NCBI GenBank assembly: GCA_964597685.1
Contig: CAZQZC010000112.1
Location: forward strand, 1 to 8,599
DNA from: JBCBTJ01 sp964597685
GTDB taxonomy: Bacteria; Pseudomonadota; Alphaproteobacteria; Caulobacterales; Hyphomonadaceae
Reading direction: 5' to 3'
Length of the DNA: 8,599 bases
This document shows positions 5,963 through 8,599 of this stretch, in pieces (the first letter of the stretch is position 1; every line of letters begins with the position of its first letter). Below the pieces are notes generated by a model. That model made no database searches. It saw only the letters and a program-made list of their open reading frames with translations, and was not told the DNA's origin. A program made the position numbers and the translations under genes.

Positions 5963-5998
5963 AAGGGCCGCCGTCTTCGTCGACAGCGGCCCTTTTTT
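5963..5998 (+). terminator. Intrinsic terminator of the porin gene
   Basis: A 9-bp stem AAGGGCCGC (5963-5971) / GCGGCCCTT (5986-5994) with a 14-nt loop is followed by an uninterrupted T-run (5993-5998). It lies 46 nt after the porin stop codon and 50 nt before the antiporter start, so the antiporter probably needs its own promoter or readthrough. Confidence 0.88.
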
Positions 5999-6048
5999 GC
6001 GCCGTCGACCGCAGCAATATATGCAGGGCAAGGGAGTTCGAGACGATC

Positions 6049-7779
6049 ATGACGACACCGGTCGACGCGCTGGCGCCTGCTGTGGCGCTTCTGGGAATGG
6101 GCACGGCTGCGGTCCTTGCCTCGCGTGCGCTGAAAATCAGCCCGATCGTCGGCTATCTCATCGCTGGCGTCGCCATCGGCCCCCATGCGATCGGCCTCAT
6201 TGAGGAGAACGACGCCACGCACCTGCTTGCCGAGCTCGGCGTTGTCTTCCTGTTGTTCGACATCGGCATGCACGTGTCTTTGCGAGAGTTGCGCGAAAGC
6301 GGCCGAGACCTCGCGAGCCTCGCCCCCGCACACATGGCCTTGAACGGCGTCGCCTTCACCGCCGCGCTTGGCCTGCTTGGATTGGCTTGGCCGCTGGCGA
6401 TTGCAATCGGGCTGTCGCTCGCCCTCTCGTCGACGGCCGTCGTCGGCAGCATCCTGTCGGAACGGGATCTGAAGTCCTGCCCACTCGGCCGGTCGTCGGT
6501 GAACGTCCTGATCTTCCAGGATATCGTCGCGATCTTCCTCTTGATCTACGCCAATTCGCTCGCTTCAGGCGCGGAGAGGATTGCGGAGACGATGGCCCTT
6601 GCGGCAGGTCAGGCCCTCGTCGCGTTCGCCGCAGCCTTGCTCGCCGGCCGCTACCTGATCGGGCCCGTGTTTCGCGCCTTGGCGTCGACGCGCAACGAGG
6701 AGGCGTTCACGGCCTTTAGCCTGCTGTTGGCCTTGGGGGCGGCCCTCGCGACAGCTGCGACGGGACTGTCCCTGACGCTTGGCGCCTTCCTGGCGGGGCT
6801 CGCTGTTTCGGGAACGCCGTTTCGACATCAGATCCAGACAGAGACGGCGCCGTTCCGCGGACTGCTTCTGTCGTTCTTCTTCATCAATGTGGGCATGCTG
6901 ATCGATGTGCCGCAATTGTTGGCGAACCTGCCCCTGGTGATCGGCGCGACGCTCGGAATACTGGTCGCCAAAACAGTGATTGGATTGGCGGCGGCCCGGC
7001 TGAGCGGGTGGACGCTTCCAGGCGCGACACAGCTCGCCTTCCTGCTCGCACAAGGCTCGGAATTCACCTTGGTCGTGCTCTCGCTGGCGGCGTTGATGGC
7101 GGGCATGCCTCCGCTCGTGGAGACGGTTATCGTCGCCGCAGTCGCCCTGACGCTCGCCGCCGCGCCGTCCTGGGCCGGGCTGGGCATGCGTCTGGCGCGC
7201 GCGCTTGCGCAACGGGCCACGACAAATGAGGAAAAGCAGGCCCGCCCCGAAGACCGCCCCGTCATCGTATTCGGCCTCACGCCGCCGGGACGCCTCGCGG
7301 TCGACGCTTTGAAAGACATGCAGGTCCCTTATGTCGCCCTCGACAGCGATCCTGAGCGGTTCATGGCCGCCGTCGCCGATGGGTACCAAGTATCCTTTGG
7401 CGACGCGTCGAATCTCAAACTGATCGATGCGATCGGCGCCAGCAACGCCCGCGCCGTCGTGATCGGCGCGCCACGCTACGAGGTTTCGAAATCGATCACG
7501 CCCGCTGTCGAATCGACCTTTCCGGGCATCCTCCGATTTGTCGCGGTGGAGACGCCCGAGGATGTTGCGCGGTTTCGCCAATTGGGGATGAGCGCCCACC
7601 TCGCCCGACTGGAGCCGGTCGGCGTCGAAATGGTCGCGGATCTGTTGCAATCGCTTGATGTCAAATCCGATGCGATCGCCGACTGGCTGCGCGCCGAATC
7701 GGAGCGTTTCGACCTCGACGATCTGAGCGAACGGGTCCTCGACCCGACCGACGAGCCGATCGAACAAGCCGCGGCGTAA
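6049..7779 (+). CDS. CPA2/Kef-type cation:proton antiporter with RCK (TrkA-N) domain
   Basis: 576 residues: about 12 membrane helices (8 to about 385), then a cytoplasmic RCK/TrkA-N domain (about 403-520) and a short acidic tail. CPA2 signatures are clear: SPIVGYLIAGVAIGP at 31-45, LGVVFLLFDIGM at 63-74, the ion-path motif FQDIVAI at 156-162 (Asp158), GAFLAGLAVSGT near 245-256, FFFINVGMLID near 276-286 and LLAQGSEF at 332-339. It would exchange K+ or Na+ for protons across the inner membrane, with gating by the RCK domain. In that domain the usual dinucleotide loop GxGxxG reads GLTPPG (409-414), while the later acidic residue (Asp432) and FGDAS (450-454) are kept. This suggests altered NAD(H)/nucleotide sensing. 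The start at 6049 is supported by the family-like N-terminus; the Shine-Dalgarno AAGGGAG is about 12 nt away, longer than ideal. No KefF/KefG-like ancillary gene is adjacent. Confidence 0.93.
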   Translation: MTTPVDALAPAVALLGMGTAAVLASRALKISPIVGYLIAGVAIGPHAIGLIEENDATHLLAELGVVFLLFDIGMHVSLRELRESGRDLASLAPAHMALNGVAFTAALGLLGLAWPLAIAIGLSLALSSTAVVGSILSERDLKSCPLGRSSVNVLIFQDIVAIFLLIYANSLASGAERIAETMALAAGQALVAFAAALLAGRYLIGPVFRALASTRNEEAFTAFSLLLALGAALATAATGLSLTLGAFLAGLAVSGTPFRHQIQTETAPFRGLLLSFFFINVGMLIDVPQLLANLPLVIGATLGILVAKTVIGLAAARLSGWTLPGATQLAFLLAQGSEFTLVVLSLAALMAGMPPLVETVIVAAVALTLAAAPSWAGLGMRLARALAQRATTNEEKQARPEDRPVIVFGLTPPGRLAVDALKDMQVPYVALDSDPERFMAAVADGYQVSFGDASNLKLIDAIGASNARAVVIGAPRYEVSKSITPAVESTFPGILRFVAVETPEDVARFRQLGMSAHLARLEPVGVEMVADLLQSLDVKSDAIADWLRAESERFDLDDLSERVLDPTDEPIEQAAA

Positions 7780-7787
7780 CAAATCCG

Positions 7788-7826
7788 CTGCAAGGCCTAG
7801 GCTTGCGGCTCGCAGAGGCATATAGG
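7788..7826 (+). promoter_or_regulatory. Hairpin and possible -10 box before ald
   Basis: In the 73-bp gap before ald, GCAAG (7790-7794) and CTTGC (7802-7806) pair around a loop containing the palindrome CCTAGG, extendable by a few pairs. It has no T-run. TATAGG at 7821-7826 equals the -10 hexamer proposed for dksA and lies 14 nt before the ald Shine-Dalgarno site, giving a similarly short leader. No good -35 box sits 16-18 bp upstream, so a promoter is only suggested and ald could be cotranscribed with the antiporter. Confidence 0.3.
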
Positions 7827-7852
7827 CAGGCGCATCCCTGAAGGAGGCGGCC

Positions 7853-8599
7853 ATGCGCATAGGTGTTCCAAGCGAGATCAAGAAACAGGAATTTCGTGTC
7901 GGCCTCACCCCTGAAATCGTCGGGGAGTTGGTGCGGGCGGGCCACCATGTGAGCGTCCAAGCAGGGGCTGGTCTGGGGTCCGGTTTCGCAGACGAGGACT
8001 TCACCGGCGCAGGCGCGGACATCGCACCGGACGCCGACGCGGTGTTCGCCGCCTCGGAACTGATTGTGAAGGTCAAGGAGCCCCAACCCGAAGAATGCGC
8101 GCGCCTGACGGCGGACCACACATTGTTCACCTATCTCCACCTGGCGCCGGACCCTGTCCAAGCTGACGGCCTTATGGCGTCCGGCTGCACGGCCATCGCC
8201 TACGAAACCGTCACCGACGACGAGGGCCGCCTGCCCCTGCTGACGCCCATGAGCCAGGTGGCCGGGCGCATGTCCATGCAGGTCGCCGCCTGGGCCTTGA
8301 TGCGCACCAAACGCGGCCGCGGCCTGTTGCTAGGCGGCGTGCCGGGCGTTGCGCCAGCGAAAGTCGCGATTATCGGCGGCGGCGTGTCGGGCGCGAACGC
8401 CGCTGAAATCGCCGTCGGCATGCGCGCAGACGTCACCATTTTCGACCGGTCGAACGCCCGCCTCGCCGAATTGGACGCCCAATTCAGCGGCCTGGTGAAG
8501 ACCATGTACTCCACCGCCCACAGCCTTGAGGCCGCGGTGAAAGAGGCCGACCTCGTCATCGGCGCCGTTCTGATCCCAGGCGCGGCGGCGCCGAAGCTT
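7853..8599 (+). CDS. ald: Alanine dehydrogenase, N-terminal two thirds (runs off right edge)
   Basis: 249 codons are present of a protein normally about 370 residues long. It catalyses the reversible NAD-linked oxidative deamination of L-alanine to pyruvate and ammonium in the cytoplasm. Substrate-binding Arg15 (EFRVGLTP), Lys75 (VKVKEP) and catalytic His96 (YLHLAPDP) fall at the same numbers as in well-studied bacterial Ald enzymes. TPMSQVAGRMS (131-141), GGVPGVAPAKV (161-171) and the Rossmann loop GGGVSG (175-180) followed by Asp198 mark the NAD-binding domain. The second catalytic acid (Asp near 270) lies beyond the window. AAGGAGG (7841-7847) 5 nt before the ATG fixes the start. The related transhydrogenase alpha subunit is less likely because the Ald-specific N-terminus and active-site spacing match throughout. 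Confidence 0.95.
   Translation, partial: MRIGVPSEIKKQEFRVGLTPEIVGELVRAGHHVSVQAGAGLGSGFADEDFTGAGADIAPDADAVFAASELIVKVKEPQPEECARLTADHTLFTYLHLAPDPVQADGLMASGCTAIAYETVTDDEGRLPLLTPMSQVAGRMSMQVAAWALMRTKRGRGLLLGGVPGVAPAKVAIIGGGVSGANAAEIAVGMRADVTIFDRSNARLAELDAQFSGLVKTMYSTAHSLEAAVKEADLVIGAVLIPGAAAPKL

Noticed and set aside
6565..8130. A 521-codon open frame on the minus strand across the antiporter and ald
   Set aside because: It is antisense to two genes with clear family motifs, and its Arg/Gln/Asp-rich composition is typical of a shadow frame in GC-rich DNA.
8594..8599. Window ends exactly on AAGCTT (HindIII site), possibly a clone boundary
   Set aside because: The ald frame is normal up to the end, and a chance six-base match cannot be distinguished from a cloning junction.

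Overview
The window looks like a stretch of ordinary chromosome from a GC-rich, flagellated alphaproteobacterium, most likely near the Caulobacterales/Hyphomonadales/Parvularculales. The evidence is a textbook FlbT (a flagellar regulator confined to Alphaproteobacteria), the alphaproteobacterial DksA type that keeps only one zinc-finger cysteine, a Gcw_chp/TorF-type porin, and a dense cluster of GANTC sites next to a CtrA-like box. Taxonomy below class level is inference.

Layout. Positions 1-424 (minus) hold the N-terminal third or so of a divergent FliM-like flagellar motor-switch protein. It runs off the left edge and is preceded by an intergenic region (425-713) with a CtrA-like site, four GANTC motifs and the dksA terminator. 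dksA follows (714-1130, minus, GTG start) with a recognisable promoter. A divergent gene (1382-2650, plus) encodes an unrecognised protein with a membrane segment at each end. It meets marC (2647-3294, minus) tail to tail, the two stop codons sharing CTAG. marC is the last gene of a compact minus-strand operon flbT - orf96 - marC (3995 down to 2647); flbT and the unrecognised 96-residue ORF are joined by an ATGA overlap.

From 4181 everything runs on the plus strand: a classical SDR oxidoreductase (4181-4990), a TorF/Gcw_chp outer-membrane porin (5164-5916) closed by a strong intrinsic terminator, a CPA2/Kef-type cation:proton antiporter with a C-terminal RCK/TrkA-N domain (6049-7779), and the first 249 residues of alanine dehydrogenase (7853 to the window end).

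How the parts fit. The left half carries two flagellar loci (FliM-like and FlbT), plausibly under cell-cycle control (CtrA, CcrM methylation). The right half is envelope and housekeeping metabolism with no evident common pathway. I see no mobile element, CRISPR array, tRNA or rRNA, and no clear new multi-gene system. The best leads are the GANTC/CtrA-like control region, the FlbT-coupled orf96, the divergent FliM-like protein, the unrecognised two-anchor membrane protein, and the changed nucleotide-binding loop in the antiporter.
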